Shown here one piece after another: positions 29,505 through 40,185 of a stretch of DNA of 64,000 nucleotides. Source of the DNA: Symbiodinium natans (lineage: Eukaryota > Sar > Dinophyceae > Suessiales > Symbiodiniaceae); contig CAJNDS010002202.1 of assembly GCA_905221605.1 (NCBI GenBank), positions 207,501 to 271,500 on the forward strand, in the 5' to 3' direction. Position 1 is the stretch's first letter; each line of letters begins with the position of its first letter. The notes below the pieces were generated by a model. It was not told where the DNA came from and did no database searches. It saw only the letters and a program-made list of their open reading frames with translations. Both the position numbers and the translations under genes were made by a program.

Positions 29505-31115
29505 GCCAGGTGTCCCAAGTGTCCAAGTGTCCCAAGTGTCCCAAGTGTCCCCAACAAGTGCCCCCAAGTGCCCCAAGTGTCCCAAGGTCCCAAGTGTGCC
29601 CAAGTGTCCCCAAGTGTCCCCAAGTGTCCCCAAGTGCCCCCAAGTGTCCCCAAATGTCCCCAAGTGTCCCAAGTGTCACAAGTGTCCCAAGTGTCACCAA
29701 GTGTCCCAAGTGTCCCCAAGTGTCCCAAGTTCCCCAAGTGCCCCAAGCGTCCATCCCAAGTGTTTGCAAGTGTCTTCAAGTGTCCTCAACTGTCCCAAGT
29801 GTCCCCAGTGTCCCCAGTGCCCCAAATGTCCCAAGTTTCCCAAGTGTCCCAAGGGTCCCAAGTGCCCCCAAGTGTCCCCAAGTGTCCCAAGTTCCCCAAG
29901 TGTCCCAAGGGTCCCCAAGTGTCCCCAAGTGTCCCCAAGTGTCCGCAAGTGTCCCAAGTGTCCCAAGTGTCCCGTGCCCCCAGGTATCCCCAAGTGTCCC
30001 CAAGTGTCCCAAGTGTCCAATTGTCCCAAGTGTCTCAAATGTCCCACGTGTCCCAAGTCCCAACTATCCCCAAGTTTTTCAAGTGTCCCCACGTTTCCCC
30101 AAGTGTTCCCAAGTCCCCAATTTTCCCAAGTGTCCCAAGTGTCCCCAAGTGTCGCAAGTGTCCCCAAGTGTCTCCAAGTGCCCCAAGTGTCCCAAGTGTC
30201 CCAAATTTCCCAAGTGTCCCTTGTGTCAAGTGTTTCCAAGTGTCCCCAAGTGTCCCAAGTGTCCCCAAGTGTCCCCAGTGTCCCCAAGTGTCCCAAGTTC
30301 CCCAAGTGTCCCAAGTGTCCCAAGTCCCCAAATATCCCAAGTGTCCAAGTGTCCCAAGTGTCCCCAAGTTTTTCAAGTGTCCCAAGTGTCCCCAAGTGTC
30401 CCAAGTGTCCCCAAGTGTCCCCAAGTGTCCCCAACCCAAGTGTCCCCAAGTGTCCCCAAGTGTCCCAAGTGTCCCGAGTTTCTGAAGTGTCGCAAGTGTA
30501 CCCAAGTGTTTGCAAGTGGTCCCAAGTGTCCCCAAGTGTCCCAAGTGTCCCAGGTGTCCCAAGAGTGCCAAGTGTCCCCAAAATGCCCCAAGTGTCCCAC
30601 GTGTCCCAAGTGTCCCCAAGTGTCCCAAGTGTCTCAAGTGTCCCAAGTGTCCAAGTGTCCAAGTGTTTGCAAGTGTCACCAAGTGTCCCAAGTGACCAAG
30701 TGTCCCAAGTGTCCCAAGTGTCCCCAAGTGTCCCAAGTGTCCCCAAGTTTCCCCAAGTGTCCCAAGTGTCCCAAGTGCCCCAAGTGTCCCAAGTGTCCCC
30801 AAGTGTTCCCAAGTGTCCCAGGTGTCCCAAGTGTCCCAAGTGTCCCAAGTGTCCCAAGTGTCCCCAAGTGTCCCAAAGTGCCCCAAGCGTCCCAAGTGTC
30901 CCAAATATCCCCAAGTGCCCCCAAGTGTCCCCAAGTGTCCCCAAGTGTCCCAAGTGTCCCAAGTGTCCCAAGTGTCACCAAGCGTCCCAAGTGTCCCCAA
31001 GTGTCCCAAGTTCCCCAAGTGCCCCAACTGTCCCATCCCAAGTGTTCCCAAGTGTCCCCAAGTGTCGCAAGTGTCCCAAGTGTCCCAAGTTTCCCAAGTG
31101 TCGCAAGGGCTCTGA
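29505..31115. repeat. CCCAAGTGT minisatellite, 1.6 kb
   Basis: Roughly 170 units of a 9-bp (CCCAAGTGT) or 10-bp (CCCCAAGTGT) word run almost without interruption. None of the six frames of the 9-mer contains a stop, so long overlapping frames of up to 544 codons appear on both strands. They read PSV/PKC/QVS on plus and TLG/HLG/TWD on minus. Mixed unit lengths shift the frame continually, which argues against selection for a protein. It is the largest single repeat of the window and carries no telomere heptamer. Confidence 0.95.
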
Positions 31116-32060
31116 ACACACAAGTTGCCTAATACACTGACAAGTCAGATTGGGTTCTGGGTTCAGGGTTTAGGGTTTATAAACCCTGACCGCTACCTTC
31201 TATGAGGGTTAGGGTTTGAGCCTTTCAGGCCCAGGGACGCTTAGGAAGAAAGGCTGAACAAAAGGTACCCCACTTTTGCTTGGGCTTAGTGCGTAGGGTT
31301 TAGGGTTCAGAGTCGGGTCTAGGTCTACACGGGGGTTTACGGTCATTTGGGGACCCCTGAAACAAACCCCAAATATTAGGACTCCCATACTTCCCTTCTA
31401 ACAAGGACCCCAAAAAAGGGTGCCCCCAATGTCGGAAAACCACCATAGACCCCAAATAAGTCACTTGCTGGTTCTCTGTAGGGAACTCTGGACGATAGTG
31501 CCCCACATACTCCCTCAAAGGGAACAGTCGAAGGTCCCGTCCGTCTTGACCTCGTAAGTTCACGTTTAGGGTTTGGGGTTTAGGGTTTAGGGTGTAGGGT
31601 TTAGGGTTTAGGGCTTAGGGTGTAGGGTTTGGGGCTCAGCGCTCTGGAGTCGGAAGGTTAAGGGCTTGGGACAGAGGCCTAGGGGTACAAAAAAGACGCT
31701 CGTGAACATTTTTTTCAAGCTTGTGCTGGTTGCTGTGTTGTTAGTACGACAGACAAGGGGCACTGCTGCACTAGATTGGGTGGAAAGGGGCTATTTAGCC
31801 GGTTCATCTCTTGAGCTTTGGGGCCAATTGGGCGGGCTTGGGGTTTAGGCTTTGAAGAGGGGTACCTTGCTTTGAGTTGATGGGGTTGTTGTGGTAGGCT
31901 GGCCACAAACACATATAAACACGCCAAGACGGATTTCTTGGGTCCTATCAAGACCTTCTGTCGCCAAGCAGAGATCGTAGCGCCACAAACCAGGTCGTCC
32001 TATAGGCTGTCAACAGTAGCACGCTTATATTGGTACTACAAACTATCAAGATTAGATCTT
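31116..32060. other. Mosaic with an ACCCCAAATA-type dispersed repeat
   Basis: Short G-strand repeats lie at 31160-31180, 31290-31310 and 31563-31630. A dispersed repeat at about 31345-31470 (GGACCCCTGAAACAAACCCC, then GGGTGCCCCCAATGTCGGA) recurs at about 45055-45165 and more weakly at 63430-63500. Unique DNA at 31640-32060 has open frames on both strands without recognisable domains. Confidence 0.55.
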
Positions 32061-32170
32061 GTGATGTTCCCCCTTAAACTAGCTATACTAGCAGTCCTTA
32101 ATAGGGATTACAGCACCCCACCCCCCCCCCCCCCCCCCATTAGGGACTGTTAGTACAAGGGGGAACATCC
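32061..32170 (+). mobile_element. Complete GGGATGTTCCCCC miniature element with poly-C centre
   Basis: The left arm (GTGATGTTCCCCCTTAAACT, AGCAGTCCTTAATAGGGATT) and right arm (GGGACTGTTAGTACAAGGGG, GAACATCC) are inverted copies. The centre is a run of about 18 C. It joins directly to CCCTAAG/CCCTAAA repeats on the right. Confidence 0.85.
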
Positions 32171-33405
32171 TAAACCCTAAGCCCGAAACCCTGAACCCTA
32201 AACCCTAAACCCTTTTTTAACTCGGAAGCTTTTGCTGCCATTATTTTAGCATCAGCAGGCCGGCCTCCAGGCAGCAGCGTTCGCTCCGGCGACTGTCAGC
32301 ACAGGCTTAGAGGGTTTAGGGTTTAGGGTTTAGGGTTTAGGGTTTAGGGTTTAGGGTTTAGGGTTTAGGGTTTAGGGTACTACTTGGGATGTTGACCCCT
32401 TCTACTAACAGTCCTTAAACAGGGATTATAATCGGGTGGGCGGGGGGGAATGCCATCATCCACATGCCCCATGAAGGACTGCCAGCATACTGGGGCTCCA
32501 AGGCTTAGATGCTAAGTAGAAGGCCTACCAAATCCTGACTACACCCTAATCCCTTAAACCCCACGCTTTAATGACCTTCTTCCCACTCGAAACTCAGCCG
32601 ACAAACAAGCGAAACACACCCAACTCAACACGGATAGAACGACTTTGCACGTAAGTTGCCGTGGTAAAGAAGCTCATGGAGCGCGCTGAGGAAAATGTCT
32701 GTTGTGATGGAGCTCATTGTTGCGATAAGGCATACGGGACTTAACAAAAACTTGAACCAAAAACTAAACCCTAAACCCTAGGCCCTAACCTTGCAGCCCT
32801 AAACCCTAAAACAAGAGACGACGAACATTTCCTCGAAGCCAGTCCTTAAAGCGTAAAAAGCTTGTTGAGGGTTTCGGAGTTTAGGGTGCGTAGCGCTCCC
32901 CCTTCGGTGGTTCGGCTTGAGGCGAGGTACAGAGTTGGAATACAAGATGGAGAAGCCCCATGCTTCACTGGCAGTGAAGCCAGTCCTAAACCCAAAACCC
33001 AAAACCCAAAACCCAAAACCCTAAACCCAAAACCCAAAACCCTAAACAGACGCCCGCCTCCGAGCCTGTCCGGCGTAGGCTGGCCGACCTGAGCGGGACG
33101 AGAACTTGACAACCTCCTAAACCCTAAACCCTAAACCCTAAACCCTAAACCCTCATCAAACCTGGGGTTGAAGGTCTAGTCTCGGGTTGAAGGGGTTTAA
33201 GGGGTTTAGGTTTCAAGTTTAGGGTTTGGGTTGCCGGCTTAAGGTTAAGGGTTTCAGGTTTAGGGTCTAGGGCCTAGGGTTTCAGGTTTAGGGTTTCGGG
33301 TTCAGGGTTTGGGGTTTAGGGTTTGAGGTTTAGGGTTTAGGGTTGAGGGTTTACAAAAAAAAATTACCTTATCTTTGTCTTATAAACTTATTTATACACC
33401 CAGTG
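32171..33405. other. Mosaic with a diverged miniature element
   Basis: A G-strand array (32313-32379) is followed by a diverged GGGATGTT element (32383-32497). Unique DNA (32500-32760) follows, then CCCAAAA-type repeats (32988-33045), a C-strand array (33117-33155) and degenerate G-strand repeats (33185-33350). No supported gene. Confidence 0.6.
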
Positions 33406-33599
33406 CTATTTGCCCCTTCCTGCACCACCCGACCTAGGAATATTGTCTCCTTGAGAGTGTCGGCATAGGATCCCTCCATACCCTCCTCGCCCCAAAATTA
33501 ACCGCCACCTACCAATTTCCTTATGATGGGAATCTTTAATATTTGGGGGTAGGAGGGGGTTTGGTATTCGGGGGGAGGGGATTGCAGTGGAAACCGAAT

Positions 33600-33993
33600 G
33601 GGCGGTCGTGGCCTCGGTCAAGCCTGTTTCAAAGCACATCTTGCATTGCACGTGGCGCAGATGAGGATCCACAATGGCACGTCGCGTTCCAGTCATAAGC
33701 ACGCGTGCACTGAATCCACACTCGTGCTTGCGCTCAACGGCGACCCACCAGTTTCGGAACAGTTTAAACTGTTGGTATAGGCATAAATTCACATTGGTGC
33801 TCGGGGAACACAAGCGGCGCAAAGGTCTCGGCTTCTGGCGCCTGCGCCGGACGGATCGCAGTGAGTGCACACGCATTGCTGGGCACACCTGGGCTAGGAC
33901 CTGCATCACGACGAGCCTTTTCACGCTTGCTTTTCTCCTCGGCACCAGTGCCCCACTCAAACCTTCCTCCATTGGCACATTGCGGGATGCCAA
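33600..33993 (-). pseudogene. Coding-like minus-strand frames, unassigned
   Basis: Two minus-strand frames look protein-like in succession. One runs from about 33993 to 33764 (GRFEWGTGAEEKSKREKARR, then PLVFPEHQCEFMPIP and a TAA). In another frame, about 33780 to 33600 reads VERKHECGFSARVLMTGTRR and HLRHVQCKMCFETG. The frame change between them could be an intron, a frameshift in a decayed gene or chance. Several Cys/His residues are present but no clear zinc-finger spacing. The plus strand is also open over part of this span. Confidence 0.3.
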
Positions 33994-34830
33994 TCAAAAA
34001 AAAACTTTTGTCCAATCAAAAAAATTTTCAATCCAAAAAATACTTTTTTCCAATCAAAATTCAGATAGGAGGGCAAGAAGGAAGGGAGGAGGAAGGGAGG
34101 GACGGAAGGCAGGAAGGAAGGAAGGAAGGAGGGAGGGCAGGAAGGAAGGAAGGAAGGCAGGAAGGGGAAGGAAGGAAGGAAGGCAGGCAGGCAGGAAGGA
34201 AGGAAGGAAGGAAGGATGGAAGCAATCTGAACCCTAAGCCCTAAAAAGCTCTGAACCCTAAAAAGCCCTAAACCCTAAACCCGAAAAAGCCCTAAACCCT
34301 ACAAAACCCTAAGCCCTAAAAAGCCCTAAAAAGCCCTAAAAAACCCTAAGCCCTAAAATGCTCTGAACCCTAAAAAGTCCTAAACCCTAAACCCTAAACA
34401 GCCCTAAGCCCTAAAAAACCCTGAGCCCTAAAACCTCCCAACCCCCCGAGTCGGAAACCTCCCAACCCCCCGAGTCGGAAATACTGCATTTTTCAGCCAT
34501 GACAGCTAGTTTAAGTGTTTCTTGATAGCAATTTAATTGCTTTGCGATAGTTATAGTTTAATTTTCTTGTTGATAGTTAAATAGTTTTTTTTTTGATATT
34601 TCCCCCCCCCCCCCCCCCCCCCCCCCCCCACCCCCCCGCTTTTAAGCGTATGAGTCTTGTTGAAACCTATCACGCGAGCATTGCGTCGACAAATGGGGGC
34701 GGGGAGGGGGGCTGCAACCCCCGCTTTTAAGCGTATGAATCTTTTTGAAATCCATCATGCTAGCAGTAGGGGTGCGCACCCCCAACGGTAGGGCTTTCAG
34801 GTTTTAGGGCGGGATGTCTTCAGGTCTTGC
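33994..34830. repeat. Low-complexity block: poly-A/T, GGAA microsatellite, poly-C
   Basis: An A/T-rich stretch (34000-34065) leads into a GGAA/GGAGG purine microsatellite (34070-34215), which creates Lys/Arg/Gly/Glu-rich frames that are not genes. CCCTAAAA and CCCTAAG repeats follow. A 24-bp unit is duplicated in tandem at 34432-34479. A run of about 28 C (34602-34630) precedes two copies of a CCCCGCTTTTAAGCGTATGA segment (about 34634 and 34720). Confidence 0.85.
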
Positions 34831-35345
34831 TTATCGGGGGGTTAGCTCCGGATGCAGGGGGAGATACACATGATGCGAGCGGACGAGATGCTCATGAAGA
34901 AGATGAAGACGTGCGCCATCCCTTGCTCCCCAACCTTGACTCGATGGATATCCCCTGCTCCCCAACCTTGGCTCGATGGATATCCCTTGCTCCCCAAGCT
35001 TAACTCGATATACAAAATCCGGCAACAAATCGTACTTGAAGAGCCCGCGCTATCCCCCGGTAAGCAAGACTTGAGAATGTCACCACTCTTCGACCTTCGC
35101 TATCTTGTCCCTGTCATCTGTCCGCTTAGTTCCGTATGCCGCCCAATATCCTGGATGACGAAGCTCTCATCTTTGCCTGGCTACCGTGCACGTGGACGAT
35201 ATCACGCATCCGCCGATGTGCAAGACTGTGTTCGGGACTAACCTTCCTAATAATCAGAAGCGAGTATTGTGCACGCAACTCCACTGACCAGGTCATCCAT
35301 AAACCGCTCTTCCCATGCTATAGCCACGGGTTTAGGGTCTAAAGG
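34831..35345. other. Unique DNA with a three-unit 32-bp tandem repeat
   Basis: Three 32-bp units (CCTTGCTCCCCAACCTTGAC, CTCGATGGATAT) start at 34920, 34952 and 34984. Frames are open on both strands (plus 34852-35241, minus 35247-35498) and have mixed composition, but neither shows a recognisable domain. The block lacks telomere repeats until 35328. Confidence 0.4.
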
Positions 35346-35892
35346 AATTAAGGACCCGGAGGCCGTCCTCCGACGCACGCGCCGGCACAGCTGGCCTCGC
35401 CCCCCCCCCGCCGCCTCCGCCTTTTTGAGCAGTTTAGAGCATGTTCGTGAGAGAGCCGTTCGGGGGTGGATGGGCGGGGTGGGGGGCGAGGGGTGCAAGA
35501 AAAGAAGAGGCCAAGATGCCGCTGGTCGGCACTCGCAGCGCCAGCGCCAGCGGCCGCAGCGGCCGCACGGGCGCGGCCCTCTATCTGGCGGGCCACCTTC
35601 GCCGCCTCCCAGGGTCCATTAATACACATAATCATTGCAAATGCTCAAAACATGTTACATTCTTGTCATTGATTTAATATTTGTGTTTTTATACATGTGT
35701 CACATCTTGCCTGCTCAAATCAGTCTTCAGCAGGTGATTTTTCTGGGGGTTTAGGGTTTAGGGTTAAGGGTTAAGGGTTAAGGGTTCAGGGTTAAGGGTT
35801 TAGGGTTGAGGGGGTTCGGGGTTTAGGGGCTTAGGGTTTTGGGGGGTTTAGGGTTTAGGGGTTTAGGGTTTAGGGTTTAGGGTTTAGGGTTC
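35346..35892. other. GC-rich unique DNA then G-strand repeats
   Basis: A GC-rich stretch (35350-35610) has an alanine-rich minus frame (EAAKVARQIEGRARAAA) and a plus frame. Neither is recognised. An AT-rich 120-bp piece follows, then G-strand TTAAGGG/TTTAGGG repeats (35748-35892). Confidence 0.5.
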
Positions 35893-36480
35893 GCCCCCCA
35901 TTTGCAAACACAATGCTGGGTTTGGTAGGGATTCATACGCTTTGAAGCAAGCTTGCCCGGCTTAAAAAACAAAAAACAAAAAAAGCGAGGGGGGAGGGGG
36001 GGGAGGAGGACGCAGCCCCCCCATTTGCAAACACTTCATATATGCTTTGAAGCAAGCTTGCCCGGCTGGGACAAAAGCCAGGGGGCTGGGGTTTTTATTT
36101 GCGAACACAATGCTCGCATCTGGTTTGGAAGGGATTCCTTTGCTTTGAAGCAAGCTTGCCCGGCTGAAGAGAAAAAAATAAAAGGAGGGGGGGGGGGTTG
36201 GGGGGTTCCCCCCCATTTGCAAACACAACGCTCGCATCGTGGGTTTGTAAGGGACTCGTGCTGTGAAAACAAGCTGGGGGGTTGGTAGGGGGCAGGGGGG
36301 GGGGGGGCGCAGCCCCCCCATTTGCAAACACGATGGGTTTGGGGGGGGGGGGGCATGCGCAAGCAAGCCTGCCCCCTGCTGAAAAAAGGGGGGGTGGGGG
36401 GGGTTGGCTGAAAAGGGGTTGGCTGGGGGGTTGGCTGGGGGGGGGTTGGCTGGGGGGGGGGTAGGGGGTAGGGTTGGGGG
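35893..36480. repeat. Tandem array of roughly 110-bp units with G runs
   Basis: Five degenerate units share CCCCCCATTTGCAAACAC, GGGATTC, CTTTGAAGCAAGCTTGCCCG and a following A-rich or G-run tract. Unit starts are near 35894, 36016, 36095, 36210 and 36315. The right end decays into GGGTTGGCTGGGG repeats. The proline-rich minus-strand frames come from the G runs and are not genes. Confidence 0.8.
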
Positions 36481-37340
36481 GGGTTGGGGGGGGTTGGGTG
36501 CCCATACCTGGTTTTAGGATATCCACCCCCGCCCAACAGCCCAAAGCAACCGAAATCATTAAAGGTAATTTCATCACCCACATTTCCAATATATTCTCCC
36601 AAAAAATCTTCAAAAAAATGTTTTCTCAATAATTAGTTCTCCAAATACGGATTCGTCCCCACAAGAAATAACCTTGCGCCGGAAAAAATAAACTGGCGAG
36701 TTCCCAAGCCGTGTGGGAGAAAAAACGCCCATAGTTTCCTCCCCGCAAAAGCCTTGCGCCGAAACGCCCAGAGTTTCCTCCCCGCAATAGCCTTGAGCCG
36801 GAAAAAACAAACTGGCCAGTTCCCTAGCCGTGTGGGAAAAAAACGCCCACAGTTTCCTCCGCAATAGCCTTGTGCCAAAAAAAACTTGCGAGTTGCATAA
36901 TGTTGCGTAGAAGTGCCGGAAAAAATCGCCCATAGTGTCTTTCCCTCACTAGCCTTGTGGTGGAAAAATTGGCGAGTTTCCTCGCCATGTCTGAAAAACA
37001 TACCCATAGTTTCCTCCCCGCAGTAGCCTGGTGGCGGAAAAAAAACTGGCCAGTTTTCTCAACCGTATGGAAAAAAAACGCCCATAGCCCCCCTCCAGCA
37101 ATAACCTTGTGCCGGAAAACGTAAACTGGCCAGTTCCCAAGCCGTGTGGGCAGAAAACGCCCATAGTTTCCTTCCCGCAATAGCCTTGTGCCAGAAAAAA
37201 CACACCACGGTTTCCTCCCCGCAATGCCGCTGTGCCGAAACAAAACGGGCGAGTTCCCTAGCCGTGTGGGACTCACAGTTTCCTCCCCGCAATAGATTTG
37301 TGCCGAAAAAAACTGGCGAGTTCCATCGAGTTCCGTAGCC
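36481..37340. repeat. Tandem array of roughly 77-bp units
   Basis: From about 36655, some ten units share AGTTTCCTCCCCGCAATAGC, CTTGTGCCGGAAAA and GGCCAGTTCCCTAGCCGTGT. Spacing is usually 74-84 bp, with shortened units near 36737 and 37214. The unit length is not a multiple of three, and the phenylalanine/glycine-rich minus frames shift between units, so they are not coding. Confidence 0.85.
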
Positions 37341-38345
37341 GTGTCCCAGTCAGCCTCGAGTTCGGCGTGGCCTATAACAAGCTTCAGCGTCCCAGTCCGC
37401 CTCGAGTCAGCCTCGAGTTCGGCGTGGCCTATAACGAGTTTCAGCGTCCCAGTCAGCCTCGAGTTCGGCGTGGCCCATGCCGAGCTCCAGCGTCCCAGTC
37501 AGCCTCGAATTCGGCGTGGCCTATAACGAGCTCCAGCGTCCCAGTCAGCCTCGAGTTCAGCGTGGCCTATAACGAGCGTCAGCGTCCCAGTCAGCCTCGA
37601 GTTCGGCGTGGCCAATAACGAGCTTCAGCGTCCCAGTCAGCCTCGAGTTCGGCGTGGCCTATAACGAGCTCCAGCGTCCCAGTCAGCCTCGAGTTCGGCG
37701 TGGCCTTTAACGAGCTTCAGCGTACCAGTGAGAGTTCGGCGTGGCCTATAACGAGCTCCAGCGTCCCAGTCAGCCTCGAGTTCGGCGTGGCCTATAACGA
37801 GCTCCAGCGTCCCAGTCAGCGACTTCGGCGCGGCCTATAACGAGCGTCAGCGTCCCAGTCAGCCTCGAGTTCGGCGTGGCCAATAACGAGCTTCAGCGTC
37901 CCAGTCAGCCTCGAGTTCGGCGTGGCCTATAACGAGCTCCAGCGTCCCAGTCAGCCTCGAGTTTGGCGTGGCCTATAACGAGCTCCAGCGTCCCAGTCAG
38001 CCTCGAGTTCGGCGTGGCCTATAACGAGCTCCAGCATCCCAGTCAGCCTCGAGTTCGGCGTGGCCTATAACGAGCTTCAGCGTCCCAGTCAGCCTCGAGT
38101 TCGGCGAGCTTCAGGTTCCCAGTCAGCCTCGAGTTCGGCGTGGCCTATAACGAGCTTCAGCGTCCCAGTCAGCCTCGAGTTCGGCGTGGCCTATAACGAG
38201 CCTCAGCGTCCCAGTCAGCATCGAGTTCGGCGTGGCCTATAACGAGCTTCAGCGTCCCAGTCAGCCTCGAGTTCGGCGTGGCCTATAACGAGCTCCAGCG
38301 TCCCAGTCCGCCTCGACTTCGGCGTGGCCTATAACGAGCGACAGT
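37341..38345. repeat. 46-bp tandem array, about 22 units
   Basis: The unit contains CGTCCCAGTCAGCCTCGAGT, TCGGCGTGGCCTATAACGAG and CTCCAG or CTTCAG. Most units are intact and a few have internal deletions (near 37725, 37815 and 38095). It abuts the 77-bp array, and the joint reads GAGTTCCGTAGCCGTGTCCC, mixing words from both units. With 46-bp periodicity the frame rotates, and the TATAAC word supplies a stop, so the open frames are short and artefactual. Confidence 0.95.
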
Positions 38346-38525
38346 AAATCCCAATGACCGAGTTGTTGGGGTTGAATCATGAACGCATGTGGCCCTTAAA
38401 AACTAGACTAGAGTGACTAGAGTGAATGGGGCCAGCGAGAAGTAAGCATCCTTTGGAACAGCTGCCGAGTTAGGTGCTCAAGCTTTTTTGCGGGTTTTGC
38501 GGTTCATGCTATAGAAGGGTCTCAG

Positions 38526-38961
38526 CTTTGGTGGTTCGGGAGGTGGAGCGTCTTCCTTCGTGGGGCTGAGGGGGAGCGAGCGTCTCTGAAACCCAGGTCT
38601 GGGGTGCCGAAAGCGAAGGGTGTGGATTGGCGAGGTTGTAGGTGTGTAACAGGAAACGAAGACGAACGCCTCAAAGTTTCAATAGAGGTTTGCTTCGCTG
38701 CCACGAGATCCCAATTGCACGGAATCTTGAGTAGCTCAGGCAACTGCTTGGAAGGGGCGGTTGCCAACTTGACCGGAGATGCTAAAGCTGCAAATGAGCC
38801 CTTTGGATATGAAAAGGAACTCGTTTGAAAAAGACTTCGATCTGGAACAGGCCCCCTCAAATCGCGAAATCCCACGAGGCCAGACGGCAGCCAATTTGAT
38901 CGCACAGCGCACGCAGAATCTAACGGTTGAATTCTTCCTGCAGTTGGTTTTCAACTGCTAG
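38526..38961 (+). pseudogene. Decayed or intron-bearing gene-like frame, unassigned
   Basis: A plus frame without stops from about 38526 to 38828 has protein-like composition (DERLKVSIEVCFAATRSQLH, then ANLTGDAKAANEPFGYEKEL). A second plus frame, shifted by one base, takes over (NSFEKDFDLEQAPSNREIPR, ending FFLQLVFNC and TAG at 38959-38961). The overlap near 38800 suggests a frameshift in one ancestral frame, or an intron. No domain is recognised. It lies in the largest block without telomere repeats (38346-39790). A minus frame (38522-38905) is also open but looks like a shadow. Confidence 0.4.
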
Positions 38962-39790
38962 ACCAGTACCGTGAAACGGCCCCTCTTCTATATAGACTGT
39001 ATTAATATAGTTAAAGCCAAACACCCCCAAGAACCCAAGCGATAGCTACACTAAGACCCAGGCCTAAGCCCATAAATACCCAGCATCTCACCGCATCTCA
39101 CCGCATCTCACCGCACGTAGCGCCAGGGACCTGGATCAACCACGCACTTGCCACATGCAGAGACTAGACTAGACGCCCAGAAATCAGTTCCTCAACCCTG
39201 GATGCCTGGCCTAGTGTGGTTCCAATGTAGACGATGCGGTAGCGCACGTGCGCTGCGCGCGGCACCAGCGGAGGGGCGGAAGGGGCCCTTCACGCATCAA
39301 GATACTCAACTGCACATGAGCTGATGCAGAATCCGGGAAGCAACGCCCCTACATTCCGCCACTTTCTGGGTTGACGGTCAGAGCTTGGCCCTTTATAGGG
39401 GTTTGCCTGGTCCAGGATTCAAGGTTTAGGGGTTTTTGGCTTCGACGACTCTCACGATCTCATGTGAGACGAGATTTAGCTTTTCACCGCCTGCCTGGTC
39501 CAAACTCTTCTCAACCCTCCGTTCACGCCAGCCTGAACCCTAAGGTTTATGCCCAAGCTTCCCAGACCCTATGTGAAGTCACTCGAAAGCCCGTAGCTCT
39601 AGGCCAAAAAGAGCCTGAATCACCCAATGCCTGGGATTCTGGCTTTGCGGTTCAGTTGCCGTGGTCTTGTTGCGGTGTGTTGGTTTTACGTGCTGTCTAG
39701 TTCATGCTGGCTTGTTGTCAGTTTCATGTCATATTGCATTGGGGGGCTTTTGGAGTGTCACGGGGTCGGCGCTGATGGGGGGGTGTCGCT
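38962..39790. other. Unique DNA, no supported gene
   Basis: Three tandem copies of CCGCATCTCA lie at 39080-39115. A plus frame at 39371-39700 is open for 109 codons but has no recognisable domain, and its C-terminal half has mixed composition. I see nothing else. Confidence 0.5.
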
Positions 39791-40081
39791 TAGGGTTTAG
39801 GGTTTAGGGTTTAGGGTTTAGGGTTTAGGGTTTAGGGTTTAGGGTTGAGGGTTGAGGGTTGAGGGTTTAGGGTTTAGGGTTTAGGGTTTAGGGTTTAGGG
39901 GTTTAGGGGTTTAGGGTTTAGGGTTTAGGGTTTAGGGTTTAGGGAGTTTAGGGAGTTTAGGGAGTTTAGGGAGTTTAGGGAGTTTAGGGAGTTTAGGGAG
40001 TTTAGGGAGTTTAGGGAGTTTAGGGAGTTTAGGGAGTTTAGGGAGTTTAGGGAGTTTAGGGTTTAGGGTTTAGGGTTTAGG
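39791..40081 (+). repeat. G-strand array with a 9-bp variant block
   Basis: Canonical TTTAGGG units (39791-39845) are followed by GGGTTGA and octamer variants. From 39942 to 40058 about 13 units of the nonamer GTTTAGGGA follow, then canonical units. The block leads straight into a cassette left end. Confidence 0.95.
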
Positions 40082-40185
40082 GTTCAGCATCTCAAGTTCG
40101 AGCATTTACTAGGCCAGCAGTGTATCTAGGCAACGGACAAAAACCCACCCGCCCAAAGAATCCCATAACATTAAGAAAATAGAAG
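40082..40185 (+). repeat. Cassette family left end, copy 3
   Basis: The block begins TTCAGCATCTCAAGTTCGAG and contains ACCCACCCGCCC and CCCATAACATTAAGAAAATA. It is followed at once by cargo. Confidence 0.8.

Noticed and set aside
29498..31132. 544-codon and 537-codon plus-strand frames and a 425-codon minus-strand frame
   Set aside because: They are the automatic reading of a stop-free 9/10-bp minisatellite in several frames at once; unit-length changes are not multiples of three.
34070..34244. Lys/Arg/Gly-rich frames (33674-34237, 33861-34244) as a nucleic-acid-binding protein
   Set aside because: The basic tail is a translated GGAA microsatellite.
35962..36629. Proline-rich minus-strand frames of 134-197 codons
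   Set aside because: They are translated G-run tandem repeats; the frames differ between units and all three stay open because of the homopolymers.
36036..37292. Minus-strand frames over the 77-bp array as a repeat protein
   Set aside because: The unit is not a multiple of three bases, and the amino-acid pattern changes frame between units.
37278..37300. Spliced-leader gene suggested by TTCCGTAGCCGTG
   Set aside because: Only the CCGTAGCC core agrees with the dinoflagellate spliced leader; the TTTTGGCTCAAG part is absent and the word belongs to the tandem array.
37341..38345. CRISPR-like array of 46-bp repeats
   Set aside because: Units are contiguous with no variable spacers, no cas genes exist, and the genome is eukaryotic.
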